Source: Asparagopsis taxiformis (Eukaryota; Rhodophyta; Florideophyceae; Bonnemaisoniales; Bonnemaisoniaceae). Taken from it: DNA of 64,000 nt. This document shows positions 11,271 to 21,640 of this stretch, in pieces. The DNA is taken from NCBI GenBank assembly GCA_030407315.1, contig JALQPE010000143.1, positions 40,163 to 104,162 on the forward strand, written 5' to 3'. The notes under the pieces are model-generated. The model did not search any database. It was given only the letters and a program-made list of their open reading frames with translations, and was not told the DNA's origin. The position numbers and the translations under genes were made by a program. Numbering within the stretch: position 1 is the first letter of the stretch; every line of letters begins with the position of its first letter.

Positions 11271-11846
11271 ATGTCGTCTCTTGCCTATACCTCGAGTTGC
11301 CCTTTGCGTCCACGCGTTTCAAGACGAACGCATTATCCGCAACTAGCCTTCGCTTCGGCAGCCATTGCGGCATCATCGATTACTGACTCTGAACCCTTTC
11401 CGGTAAAGCCGCTGCAATCTCTCGGTCCCACGGAACGTGTGGTGGATGTGATCGTTGCAACCACATCCAATTTACTGAATGGCGCAATCTACGGTGCATT
11501 GTTTGGTCTCTTCTCGGGCGCATGGAGCACAAGATCATTTTCGGGCGCCTTTGCTGAAGCGCGAGCGAACAGTAGATCATGGGGTGTGGTCAGCGGAGTG
11601 TATGCGGGCCTGCAAACGGCATCTAAAGTTATTCGAAATCGCGATGATCGTGTGAATAGCATCGTCGGAGCCTGTGGATCAGGCGCTGCGTTTACCGCCA
11701 AAGCGGGTCCGAGAGCTGCTATGCAAGGTTGTGCTTCTTTTGCGGCATTGAGTTATCTCATTGATGTGCTTACTGCTCCGAAAGAGGCGTCGCAAGACGC
11801 GCAAGATCCGAATTCACCTGAAGTTATTTTACGCAAGAAGCGTTAG
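11271..11846 (+). CDS. Tim17/Tim22/Tim23 (PRAT) family protein, probably organellar
   Basis: 191 residues. The first about 45 are rich in Ser, Arg and Pro with no acidic residues until Asp41, as in a transit peptide. After that come Gly-rich hydrophobic segments spaced like the four membrane helices of the PRAT family: NGAIYGALFGLFSGAW at about 75-90, WGVVSGVYAGLQTASKVI at about 105-122, a Gly/Ala-rich segment IVGACGSGAAFTAKAG at about 133-148, and a final one, MQGCASFAALSYLIDVL. Members form protein- or metabolite-transport pores in mitochondrial and chloroplast membranes. The exact member and the organelle cannot be told from sequence alone. No intron is needed. Confidence 0.7.
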   Translation: MSSLAYTSSCPLRPRVSRRTHYPQLAFASAAIAASSITDSEPFPVKPLQSLGPTERVVDVIVATTSNLLNGAIYGALFGLFSGAWSTRSFSGAFAEARANSRSWGVVSGVYAGLQTASKVIRNRDDRVNSIVGACGSGAAFTAKAGPRAAMQGCASFAALSYLIDVLTAPKEASQDAQDPNSPEVILRKKR

Positions 11847-12471
11847 CATATTTCTACGTGTCGCCAGTTCGTCAAAGTTTTGCGTGTCACTATTGCAGTT
11901 GAAAATATGATCAGTGTGTGATCGACAGGAGGAAGTTTGTGATTATAGAAGCTGTTGGGAAGGGCAAAACGCAATTTGTAGTGTGCAAGGTGGTCAGCGT
12001 GATGAACGTAAAGTGTATGCAGTCAGTTAACGCAAGGGGTAAGGACGAATATAAAGTGCCGCCGGGGGACAGCAATTGTGATCGAATACTTTGGATGGCA
12101 TGGCATCTTCAGTCGGCACATGAACGAATTGGCTTGATGGGCTGTTTCGCGATTGCACACTCGCCGATGGCATTTGGATTGGTAGCGTGCTGATCGAAAA
12201 ATAAATGTCGAAAGTAGTTCCGGCGTCTCAGAATGAACTGAAGTTCAGTAAGTTTTAAAGAGTTGAACATGCACCAACATGGAACCGAACCAGTACGTTG
12301 CTGTTGCGATCGCAAGTGCTGTAGTAACGCCCATATAATTGCGCAGCCATTACCATATTCACGCCTCGAATCACAAACGTTGTTCTTGGGACTCGCATTG
12401 CAGTCGCTGAGCAGAATGATGAACAAATCGTATTCTAGTATACAACATAAATAAAGTAGTATGCTATCGTT
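11847..12471. other. Intergenic, convergent gene ends
   Basis: This lies between the 3' end of the Tim17-like gene and the 3' end of the minus-strand receptor-like gene. Small frames (for example 11918-12193 on the plus strand) have no recognisable features. Nothing else is supported. Confidence 0.4.
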
Positions 12472-14544
12472 CTACCGTCCAAGCCACATTGCGGTACTAC
12501 TCTGGGGGCCGTCGAACGCATCATTCACAGCATCGGGAGCTATGTTGAGTGTCGCAGCACGGGTACTGTCTGTACTACTCACACTTTGCCTGTCAATTTC
12601 ACTTGGATCTCGATGGCTTTCAGTCTTTGATCCCGCAGTCTTGCTCATTTGCTCACCGATCATATTCGAACTGCTACTCATTGGTTTCTTCCAACACAGC
12701 AGCACTAGGACAGAGCACAGCAGTGGTGGTAAGACAAAAAGACTACAGGGAATTAGGATGATTAGTGGTCCTATATCCGGACTTGCATTTTCAGCGCATT
12801 CAAAATCTCCGATCTCTCGGTCTATCAACTCGCGAATCTACAGATCAGCGGCATCACGGGTTAGTACACGATAACTTTGCAAGGGAACATAAAGACACAT
12901 GTCATTCATATACGTACAGTTCCATTAATTCGCAAGGCAACAATTTCACGATCAATTTGCTTCTTCTGTGTGTTGTTGACATTTCGATTGTACAACCAAC
13001 CCGCATTGAAATTGTACAGAATATCCTTGGTGCGGAACACAGTGAGTCTTCCTGTGCGAAGGACAAATAGAAATGTGTCAGTACAAGCAGAGTAATAGAC
13101 CCAGCAAGCATTGCTGTACGACATTCACTTACGGCAATCGGACACAGCCTTGATCAGATGTTTGCCAACAATCTCGAAAGTTACGTCGAAGGTAACAGGA
13201 TGGGTAGGGTCGGCTGCCCATTCAATGCATTGTCTACCGCTACTGCAACGTTGCCATGGGATGTTTGCCGCATTGCTGCCGTCATACTTGAGGCCTCTCG
13301 GATTCACTGTTGAGAAAAATAAATACTGTGGTTAGACACAAGATCAAGGATATGTCGAGAAGAATTGTTGCAATCTGTGTATTCATACCTGATGCGTTCC
13401 ACACATTCTCAAGCGCTGAATTCCGAAGAACAGAGTATCTCTGCAGCTCCACAACTGATAATGACCTGACACTTTTGCTCAATTCAAGAGATTGCTGTTG
13501 AAAAAGAAAATTGACAACAGCTACTTCATAAAACAGCGCAAAGATTCCAGCAAACGCAACTAGCGCAATTCGAAAGAGTGTCATGGAAAGACCGTATTTG
13601 GTGGCGAATGAGGAGGAATACTTCCTCGGCGGCGAAACATCTTGCGACATTGGGTGTTCGGCAGGTGATTTTTCGCCAAGTATTCTCCTGCGCACACTGT
13701 TATACCTGACTTGCTCTCTATACAAACGCGCGTTACGGCTTTGCATATCATTCTCATGCGCCATAGCCTCGTCGCGCTCGCCCGCAAAAATGAAGAATGC
13801 GGTAATTAGAGACCTACCTCGAAAGACATGAAAGCGGACGGCGATGGCCAAGCAGACGATGACGAAAAGAAGAATGAATGCGGCGAAAATACCCCAAGCT
13901 CCAGCACGAAATGGTTGTGTGAGCTGATATACAGGACCTGGAGCAATAGCTTTGTCGTCGGTGCTGGAGCCAATAACGATCATGGCATTGTCAATAAACG
14001 GTGCACTTGGCTCATGTGTGCATTGGCGACGAGGAGTTTCCAGCAGGAGTCCAGTTATGGCGAACTGATAATCATTTTGAGCCATCAAGTCTGTAAACTC
14101 CACTAGAGCGTTGAAGGAGCATTGGTTGGGATGGCCAGCCCAAACGCAGTAGCTTTCGCGAGATGAAGTGTTCATGTGCAAGTCGAATGCAATGCCACGG
14201 ACAGAGGGATGCAGGCTACTTGGCTGACCACATCTGAACGGGACTTGGTATTGGGAAGCAGCCTGAGGGGAGTCGTCAAAGACTTTCTTGTCGAGGAAAA
14301 TGAAGGGTTCCTCGATGATGAATAGGTAGCATATATTGGTCTTGCAGAGCTCAAAACGAGAAGGCTGTGATGTTAATGTGGAGAGGCAGTTATTAGCGCC
14401 AGAAAGACTTTGGAGGGCAACGGAGGGATTGTGGGCGGCGCAGTTGAACTCTCCGGAAACGCGTGAATTAGCAGTGGACGGATAGGCGAAAATTAGCAAG
14501 AAAAGGAAGATGAGTAGGACCATTTGGCAAGTCTGGAACCACAC
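12472..14544 (-). CDS. Receptor-like membrane protein with iGluR-type topology (four-exon paralog)
   Basis: Four exons on the minus strand: 14544-13389, 13306-13133, 13051-12918 and 12837-12472. They add up to 1830 nt, 609 residues plus stop, with no internal stop. The exons were placed by matching the intronless paralog at 9189-10967. The joined protein has a signal peptide (MVLLIFLFLLIFAYPSTANS), a Cys-rich extracellular part, the shared VFRGRSLITAFF block, helix 2 ending NFLFQQQS, the second extracellular part, and a last helix near LIILIPCSLFVLPPLLCSVL. The two proteins align end to end except in the cytosolic linker and tail. All three introns lie in the 3' third. Function as a ligand-gated channel is inferred from topology only. 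Confidence 0.8.
12838..12917 (-). other. Intron 3 of receptor-like gene (80 nt)
   Basis: The donor is ACT|GTACGTAT and the acceptor CTGTAG|ATTCGC, with a perfect TACTAAC branch site about 27 nt upstream. It joins INGT to IRELIDREIGDFEC, matching DGTVRRFIEDEVGGFSC. A donor four bases further on would break the frame. Confidence 0.85.
13052..13132 (-). other. Intron 2 of receptor-like gene (81 nt)
   Basis: The donor is GCC|GTAAGTG and the acceptor CGCACAG|GAAGACTC, with branch candidate TACTGAC about 30 nt upstream. It joins VSDC to RRLTVF, matching SSCDNLTIF in the paralog. Confidence 0.85.
13307..13388 (-). other. Intron 1 of receptor-like gene (82 nt)
   Basis: The donor is CAG|GTATGA and the acceptor TCAACAG|TGAATCC, with a CTAACC branch-site candidate about 25-30 nt upstream of the acceptor. 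Splicing restores the alignment of NAS-VNPRG with NAT-VNSQE in the intronless paralog. Confidence 0.85.
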
Positions 14545-15432
14545 CAGAGTGGCAGGTTGAGCAGCCGTTGCGACCTAGGAGGAAGGCAATCGATAAGTCA
14601 GCAGTGGGAGCGCGTCGAGGGTAGTGATGTCTGGTTAGATAAGCGGCATGATCACTAGAACCTTATTGTCTTGCTGGATTATCAGCACTCGTTTTGTGCG
14701 CCGTGCCTCGTTGTTCGGTATGTGTTAAATTTTTCTCTATCCTCTGCTCAGCCGCCTCTTCAGTTCACATGGCGCCAGAGGTTCAGTACCGGCGTGCTAC
14801 TGAGTATCCGTGCTTGCCCTCATTGAGTAACACACTTGCTCCGCTTGGCTTCTTCTCTCCTCGAGTCGCCGAGTCACGCTGTAATGCACATTTTATTTTT
14901 ATCACCTTTGGCCCATTTATATCGCTTACCCACCGCATCTCTCTCAGCCACTTGGCCAGCTTCGTCTCCGAATGGCTTGCCAGAACCATTGATGAAAATA
15001 ATATTCGATGAGCGACCGTGATCTCCACAGTAACGTTTTCGAAATTTTTTCGTTATTTAGCATCAAGTTCCAGGACATATATTGTCATGATTCCGCCTGC
15101 CACCAATATGATTCTACATGTGGTCCCTGCAAACCGCAAGCATCAGACACGAGCAGTTTGTTCGATCTCCTAGCTCCCACTATTTCAGCGTAGAATTTCG
15201 GGATAACACTACAGCTGTGAACATAAGAAAACGGACGAGCAAGCGACTGACGGCTAATTAGGATACCAAAAGTCATGCCTGTTTATCGGAGAAACAGAAA
15301 AGTAAATTGTCAAGGTTCAATTAAAACTAAAAGTTTGAAAGATTTCAGTGACACGTGTACTCTTTAGCCAATTGCCTCTCGAGAAGCGGATGCGGTAGCC
15401 CAATGCGCGCGAATGAGGCGATCTGTCACTGG
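14545..15432. other. Intergenic, nothing recognised
   Basis: Upstream of the minus-strand receptor-like gene. A few short frames on both strands have no recognisable composition or motif. The promoter of the receptor-like gene should lie near 14550-14700 but shows no obvious box. Confidence 0.4.
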
Positions 15433-15720
15433 TCACATCCGGTAAGATGGGTAGCTGGGGACCGTTCCAATACAACAAATGTGCACGAAATAGAGACCTC
15501 CCATTGGCTCAAGTTGATAAGTTATAGTGCTTTTTATAAGTTGTTGAACTGAGACGACCAGTGCAACTTCTACTCTTCCGCTGCAGTGTGGAGACCTCTT
15601 GTGGTATCCGCTGCAGCTGCGAGCCACTGTTAGTATCCCATCGATTCTTAGCACATCTTTTCACTTCGGACAGATTCCTATATCTGCTTCATACTCCACC
15701 AGTACGGTTACCCAAAGAAG
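15433..15720 (-). repeat. Dispersed repeat C, copy 1
   Basis: On the minus strand this matches 20,570-20,613 plus 21,399-21,640 on the plus strand at roughly 75-80 percent by eye. Shared words include AGTATGAAGCAGAT, AGAATCGATGGGATACT and GATACCACAAGAGGTCTCCA. This copy is continuous where copy 2 is split by a solo LTR, so it serves as the empty site. What family it belongs to is unknown. Confidence 0.75.
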
Positions 15721-15945
15721 TACTTTTAGGCTAGCCTTTCCATTGAACACAGGCGATCCAAAATTACCAGGGTTAGTACCAGATGGATCTGAAAATAGGC
15801 AATGAGTCGAAACAGGGGATACTATGCAGTCGACAGATAGTGAAGAAGCTCGTTCACCACAGAAACATGATTCGAAACAAACGGTGGTTTGTCCGGAAAT
15901 AAAAAATCATGTTGTGGGGAATGGAGGTAGCAGGAAACAAAGAAG

Positions 15946-16350
15946 TTGTTGTTTCATGGGAGATTCTGCGCATCCTCGCCTCAAGTGGATAAAGTTGGTT
16001 ATGATGAAGGGGAGTGTTGCACACCCCCCACACAGATAACAACATATTACTCATCTCCAAGCACACACAGCGTGAAGCGTAGGAGAAGTTTCGAAATTGG
16101 AAGACGAACTGTTCGGCTTGATGCTTTTGAAGATACAATGCGGGATTACAGCAGGATTCAGAAACTAAAGCTAGAAAGAATGGAGGGGAAGACAAAAAGG
16201 CGGCTCATGTCATCAGGGACAGACAAAACATTAGCTTCAGATCGAAGTTTGGAACAAAAAAGCGCCTTTGAAACCAGAACGATGCTTTCATCTGAATTTG
16301 AGCTGGACAAGATTATGGTACTTCTAGAACGCGCAGAAAGAACGCTTTAG
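15946..16350 (+). CDS. Hypothetical protein, possibly partial
   Basis: 134 codons. From about residue 40 the protein is highly charged (SVKRRRSFEIGRRTVRLDAF, then Lys/Glu/Arg-rich to the end) and predicted helical. I recognise no family. The start is arbitrary, because the frame runs through a Cys-rich stretch that may not be coding. It lies in a repeat-rich region and could be the C-terminal part of a decayed gene. Confidence 0.25.
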   Translation: MLFHGRFCASSPQVDKVGYDEGECCTPPTQITTYYSSPSTHSVKRRRSFEIGRRTVRLDAFEDTMRDYSRIQKLKLERMEGKTKRRLMSSGTDKTLASDRSLEQKSAFETRTMLSSEFELDKIMVLLERAERTL

Positions 16351-16516
16351 TCTACAAAAGAGACAATCTATAGTTTTATCGAGATTGCTCAGGGTTATTA
16401 CGAGGAAATGGTGAAAATACAAGTAACTGAACAGAGAGGTTCTCAAAGAAGGAATAAATTACGAATGAAGTCCATAGAGTTTTAGAAAACATTGTCATGG
16501 TCTGCAAACTTTTCAC

Positions 16517-16894
16517 TCACTCATGAATCTTTTGACTCCACGCTAAGTCACTTAGAATTTCCCTTTTGTTAGAAATAGTTCTATCTTTCCGTGTTTCGAA
16601 ATGGCCAGGTTCTAAAGCCGAACTATGTAAAACTTCATTAAGAGCTCGTTTTGCTCGTTCTTCATACTCATTGCTCTCATCCATCACACCAATAAAACAT
16701 TTAATGCATCCTGTTCTAATGCAGAAAATGTGCTTCTTCATACAGAGACAAATAAGCTTTGAGTTACGATGGAGAGAGTACTCAAGTTGAAGCGAATGTG
16801 TATACGGGATAGCTGAGTGGTAGTTGTTTTCGTTGAAGGATCGATGATGCCTCCGATCCCCCAAGACCGGAGTTGAGCATGCCTTTTTATACAC
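16517..16894 (-). CDS. Hypothetical protein, doubtful
   Basis: 125 codons. The middle is Cys-rich (ICLCMKKHIFCIRTGCIKC) and the C-terminal third is charged and helix-like (SNEYEERAKRALNEVL). No family is recognised. It runs antisense to the neighbouring hypothetical frame at 15946-16350, and the two may be parts of one decayed element. It could equally be chance. Confidence 0.2.
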   Translation of the reverse strand: MYKKACSTPVLGDRRHHRSFNENNYHSAIPYTHSLQLEYSLHRNSKLICLCMKKHIFCIRTGCIKCFIGVMDESNEYEERAKRALNEVLHSSALEPGHFETRKDRTISNKREILSDLAWSQKIHE

Positions 16895-17737
16895 ACCATA
16901 GAATTGTAGTTCGATGTCGAACTAATTCTAGAAAATACTAATCAAATAAAATTATGTCATCAAAATAAATCTAACATGATGCCATCATGACATCACTCGA
17001 TGACATAGCCAACTAGATACTTCTAGGCGTAACAGCAAGTTACTTTCTAGCAGCCTATAGTATATGAGTAAACTTAGTGTAACTTGTAGTGTCTAGAATA
17101 AACTAGTTTATGCCGGCCATTGCTGGCATCAGCTTCAGTTCGTTACACAAGTCCTCCCAGAATTCTCCATCGTGCCATCAACGGCCCGAAAGCTTGTTCG
17201 ACTTGTACGCGGAATGATGACAGCAAATATGTGGAGTACCTATCCTGTTTAGTACATTCAATCCTCACATAATGTCGTACCGCCTGGCGGTCCTCTCATA
17301 CTGAGTCGTGTCGCATCCCTATTGGGTACCCACTTAAGGGACGTGCCAATCGGAAGGCTCCAACCAACTGGGCGTTTTTCCTGTAATTGGAACAAGCTCA
17401 GGGCTGTAAGAACCCTAATAGGGCCTATAGGCCCTAACTAAGAACCCAAAAGGGGCAAATTTTAACTTAAAGGCTGATCAGCTGTCTATTACAATGTAAG
17501 CCTTACTGGCAATGACCTCGCGGGTAGGCGATTGCCGTTATCTGAGTTCTGATTGGTAAACTAACTGCATATTCATTTCTAATCACTAAATTTAGCTTAC
17601 AGTAGACTTAGTATAATTTTGCCACTAGAATAGCCAGTAGGCTCGGTTCCTAGAGTAACATAAACTCAAGTGGAATTACGACCCATTGGAAAAGTGGTAG
17701 CATACCTACCGTTTATCCCTGACAGGGACAACCTTAG
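16895..17737. other. AT-rich intergenic stretch
   Basis: No gene. A segment from about 16,909 (starting TGTAGTTCGATGTCG) to about 17,152 (ending GTTACACA) has TG...CA ends like a short LTR, but I see no second copy and no target duplication, so it is not called. A short GGGCCTATAGGCCC inverted repeat lies near 17,425. Confidence 0.3.
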
Positions 17738-19207
17738 TGTAGGACCAGCCGAGATGGCGGTCACCAAGAGAGTTCTAGAATCGCTTGCCGTATCAGGGCG
17801 TGTTGAACCGGATCGCGCAGTTGAACTTGCGTTTCGCACGTTGCTCGGTCGCGGTGGCGATCGGGTGGTACAACGGCGGAACGCACAGGGGTCGATCGCA
17901 ACACGGGATTCGCGGGCCGGCGCAAGCTGTGATCTCAGGGTGAGATCACCGTGTAAACTCGAGCTCAACACGATCCACGCAGGGGTCGTAAATCCCTGGC
18001 CTAGCGGTATGCGACGCAACGCGCGGTCTCGCGGTGCGACGCAATTCGACGGTCGGTGTAGTATACGTGGCCAATTCGAAATGGCAATTATTTACGATTT
18101 CCGCGGAATTCGAATTTCGGCGGACCCGAGCGATAACAGCAATGCACGAACATTGCTGGCGCGAGCGTGCGCGCCACCGGCACACGTGTGCAACGAACGT
18201 ACTGGCACGCGGCCAACGGACCAACGGGTCCCCACATGCGACCCACAAGGTCCTTTCCCATTTTTGGACGTTACGAGCAGTGTTTACACTGTAAAGCGAT
18301 GCCATCGTGGCTAAATAGGTATTGGCATCGTGCCGGGATGGAAAGGGGACAATTATCGATCGGGCAACGTGCTCTAGTCTACAACTGACTTCTACGTTAC
18401 GTTTTACGTTTACGCCTAAAGAGGCTTCGTCTCCGTCGAGCTGCGTACTCCCTGCCCATTGCCACACGTGAGGCTGATCGCGTGTCGTGCCTACGGGTTT
18501 GGTTGAGAGCGCCTCCGGTGACGTGCCACCTCGTCTGTTGACGTAATCCTCGCGTGGATCGTTCGTCGTGACGCCCGTGTCTACCTGCTAACCTATTTAC
18601 TACCCTATCCTTTCTTTGCTACCAAACAAACAGTCAAACACCAGCGGGTGGCACTGTTTCGTCGTCTCGTTCGAAGGACAGCGTGTCCACTGGTTCGTAC
18701 CAGCTACTCTAGAACTACCTATCCTACCACAGTCGGTAAACGCGGCGCGCGCGCACGTACGTCGGCGATCGTGAACAATCCGCTCGAAACGTCGTAACGC
18801 AATCAGTCCTCGCGATGCGCTCAACGCTTAACTCGTAGCCGCGAAAGTGCTGACTGTTTATTGGTAGGGAGCGAAGCAGTGCGACCACTAATAGCTAACT
18901 ACTTGGAACATACTGTCCTTGTGTGGCCGGCCGGCGGCGGCCGCACGCTCACACGCAAAAAGGGAAATATTTGGGAAAAAGACTTTCGTCATAAAAAACC
19001 CAAAAGGGGAAATTTGCAAAAGGGCTACACGTGGCGCCGGGCTGATGGTTTCGTTGCAACGTTCGCGCGCACGCGTTCGCATTGAAGCTCCGTGACACGT
19101 AATCAAACGCCACGCGTACGCTCGCTTACTAACTAACTCTGATGCATGCGGACTTAAACGCGCGCACGTTCGCATCGACGCTATCGACCAACTTAAGTAG
19201 CGCCACA
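17738..19207 (+). mobile_element. Solo LTR, family B, copy 1, with a nested insertion
   Basis: It begins TGTAGGACCAG and ends GCGCCACA, and is flanked by the direct duplication CTTAG (17733-17737 and 19208-19212). Removing the family-A LTR inside it (18057-18731 plus one 5-bp duplicate) leaves about 790 bp, which matches copies at 20614-21398 and 23317-24121 in inverted orientation. Shared words include AAAGACTTTCGTCAT and a GGCCGGCC-rich stretch. No internal region is present, so this is a solo LTR left by recombination between the two LTRs of a lost element. Confidence 0.88.
18057..18731 (+). mobile_element. Solo LTR, family A, copy 2, nested in LTR B
   Basis: 675 bp, TGTAGTATACGTGG to CTACCACA, flanked by the 5-bp duplication GTCGG (18052-18056 and 18732-18736). 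The uninterrupted family-B copy at 20614-21398 reads straight across this site (reverse complement GTTCGAAGTTCGGTATACG), so the pre-insertion site is visible. No PBS, gag or pol flanks it. Confidence 0.92.
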
Positions 19208-19429
19208 CTTAGGGTAAGCGAACAGCTCGACGGATTACGTCACTCGCTCCATTCATACGCACCTCGCGTGAGCACCCCGATCGCACGACCCCATCTGGGT
19301 AGCGATCTATTCTCTCATACGAGACCACCCGCTGGGTACACCATAAGGTTCATTTGCTCTACCACTTCCTCTACCGAGGCTAGGGACACCTGTCGGGTGG
19401 TTTTGCCAAAGCAGCTGGTTTCCTACCTG

Positions 19430-20467
19430 CTACACATACGGAGTAATGAGCCATTCACTACACACGTACGATTCGTCTCCACAAACCCAGAATACTTCCA
19501 GTAATCTACCTTTATTTAGATACTCACCAAGCTCCGAAACAGCGTATGCCATGGCGTCATGCGTAGAACCTACGCAACGGGCCGAGAAACAGAGAAAGCG
19601 ATAATTTGCGTCTACGAGAGCTTATAAAGTTCTTAAATAGTATCCCTTGCGACAATAGTAAGCAGCAGGGCGGTTTTTTTTGTTTGGTTTAGCAATTTTT
19701 ATGGCAATACCATCCAAGCATCCAACACAGTCATTGAGCGGATTCATATGTCTTCCAGAAGCCCTGAAACTACCCTATAAGAAAAGGAATATGTACCCCT
19801 GATATGCTTTAGATGAACCAATGATGTACGTGATATCTCTACTGTACGCAAGGGATACTTCGCTGATGTCCGGGAGATGAGCGTATGGACATCTCCCGTC
19901 CATCATTGGTGTATCGCTATGCGGCCATCAGCTGAAGAGCAAATGTTCGTTATCCGTACATCAGAGGAACACCATGCATGTCATAGGTTCATCATTCGGC
20001 CATCTTTGGTACATCTTTAAGGCTTACTGGGCTATCTGATAGACTTTGGAGACCTTTTTGGTCACGGGGAAGGCCTAGTAGAGTCAGTGATTCCGTCAAT
20101 TTTGCGCACAAGGCATGGGAAATTCGGGAAGTCCCTGACGCAGATATACCGAAGAACATACTTTATCCAAATAGCTTCCACCTGCTACAATTCGCAAAGC
20201 TACGGCAAGGCGGGCTTATTCATCTATTCTCATGGATTTCAAAGGTGAGCTTACTGTAGATTGATGGTTTGTAATTTTTCTGGAGAGAGAAAGGAAGTAG
20301 TCGAACGCTTCATGGCTTACCCTGAATGTTTTGCAAAACTGGGAGGCTGAGAGAGATGATGTAATGAATGAAAAGAATAACAACGGTTCTTGTATGGGCA
20401 TGGGCTTGTTGTTATGCCATTCTTTTCGAATTACATAATCTCCTCTGCGAGAAAAACGGACACCCAT
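19430..20467 (-). pseudogene. PIF/Harbinger (DDE_Tnp_4) transposase remnant
   Basis: On the minus strand the N-terminal part (20467-20216) has the typical opening FCKTFRVSHEAFDYFLSLSR. After a degenerate stretch, the DDE core is recognisable: CVGCLDGIAIKIAKP (first Asp), AAYYCRKGYYLRTL, an in-frame TAA, then ALVDANYRFLCF with the second Asp and CVGSTHDAMAYAVSEL, and finally VCGDESYVCSEWLITPY before a TAG. The order and spacing match Harbinger nucleases. The stop codon, the frame breaks and the missing C terminus show it is dead. No terminal inverted repeats or 3-bp target duplication were found. Confidence 0.85.
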
Positions 20468-20569
20468 CCGATTAGTAACACCTAGCCAAAATCTTCATCA
20501 TCACTAGTAAGTATATCATCCATTCCAGTCGAAAAATTGCTAGATGGTGGGAGTCTAGTATTCTAACTC

Positions 20570-21640
20570 CAGATTAACCTTCTGGTAGAGTATGAAGCAG
20601 ATTTAAGAATCTATGTGGCGCAATCTATTTCGTCGACGCGTGCGCGTTTGCAGCGATTGCGTCGAGTTGAGTCTGCGTGCATCCGCGTTAGTTTGTTAGT
20701 GAGCAAGCGTACGCCTGGCGTTACGATTACGTGTCACGGCGCGTCTGCACGAGCGCGTGCGATTGCGAGCCCAGCGCCACGTGTAGCGATTTCTATGAAT
20801 TTGCCTTTGTTTTCGCCGTTTGGGTTTTTCATGACGAAAGTCTTTTTCCCAAATATTTCCCTTTTGCGTGCGGCCGCCGCTGGCCGGCCGCGCAAGGACA
20901 GTCTTTCCTCAGTAGTTAACTATTAATGGTCGCACTGCTTCGAACCCCACCAATAAACAGTCAGCACTTTTGCAGCCACGAGTTAAGCGTCTAGCACGTC
21001 GCGAGGACCGATTGCGTTATGACGTTACGTGCGGGTTGCTCACGATCGCCGACGTACGTGCGGGCGCGCTGCGTATACCGAACTTCGAACTGCGTCGCAC
21101 CGCGATACCACGCGTTGCGTCACACACCACTAGGCTAGGGATTTACGACCTCTGCGTGGATCACGTTGTGTTTGAGTTTATTCGGTGACCTCCCTCTGAG
21201 ATCACGACTTGCGCCGGCCCGCGAATCCCGTGTTGCGATCAATCCCTGCGCGCCTCCGCTGTTGTACAAACTGGACGCCACCGCGATCGAGCGACGCGCG
21301 AAACGCAAGTTCAACAGCGCGATACGGTTCACCTCGCCCTAGCCCAGAAAGCGACTCTAGAACTCCCCTTAGCGACTGCCATCCCGGCTGGTCCTACAAT
21401 CTGTCCGAGGTGAAAATATGTGCTGAGAATCGATGGGATACTGACGGTGACTTGCGGCTGCAGCGGATACCACAAGAGGTCTCCACATTGCAGCGGAGAA
21501 GTGGAGGTTGGAAAGGTCGTCTCAGTTCAAATATTTATTAAAAGCATTATAACTTCTCAACTTAAGCAAGCCAACGGGAAGTCTCTATTTGGCGCATACA
21601 TATGCATACATATATATATCTGTTGTATGGGAACGGCCCT
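20570..21640 (+). repeat. Dispersed repeat C, copy 2, split by a solo LTR
   Basis: The left part (about 20570-20613) and right part (21399 to about 21640) align to continuous repeat C copy 1 (15433-15720, minus strand). The break at AATCT|GTCCGA coincides with the family-B solo LTR. The outer limits are approximate because similarity fades. Confidence 0.75.
20614..21398 (-). mobile_element. Solo LTR, family B, copy 2
   Basis: 785 bp in inverted orientation, reading TGTGGCGCAATC on the left and GGTCCTACA on the right. The flanks are ATCTA and ATCTG, a 5-bp target duplication with one changed base. It is uninterrupted, so it gives the family-B consensus needed to recognise the nested copy at 17738-19207. 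Confidence 0.85.

Noticed and set aside
11918..12193. 91-codon plus-strand frame downstream of the Tim17-like gene
   Set aside because: No recognisable composition or motif, and it falls between two convergent genes where UTRs are expected.
16909..17152. Short LTR with TG...CA ends
   Set aside because: No second copy in the window, no flanking duplication and no primer-binding site.
17155..17400. Possible rRNA fragment
   Set aside because: A few words looked rRNA-like (CTCATACTGAG) but no extended match to 28S or 18S sequence could be followed.
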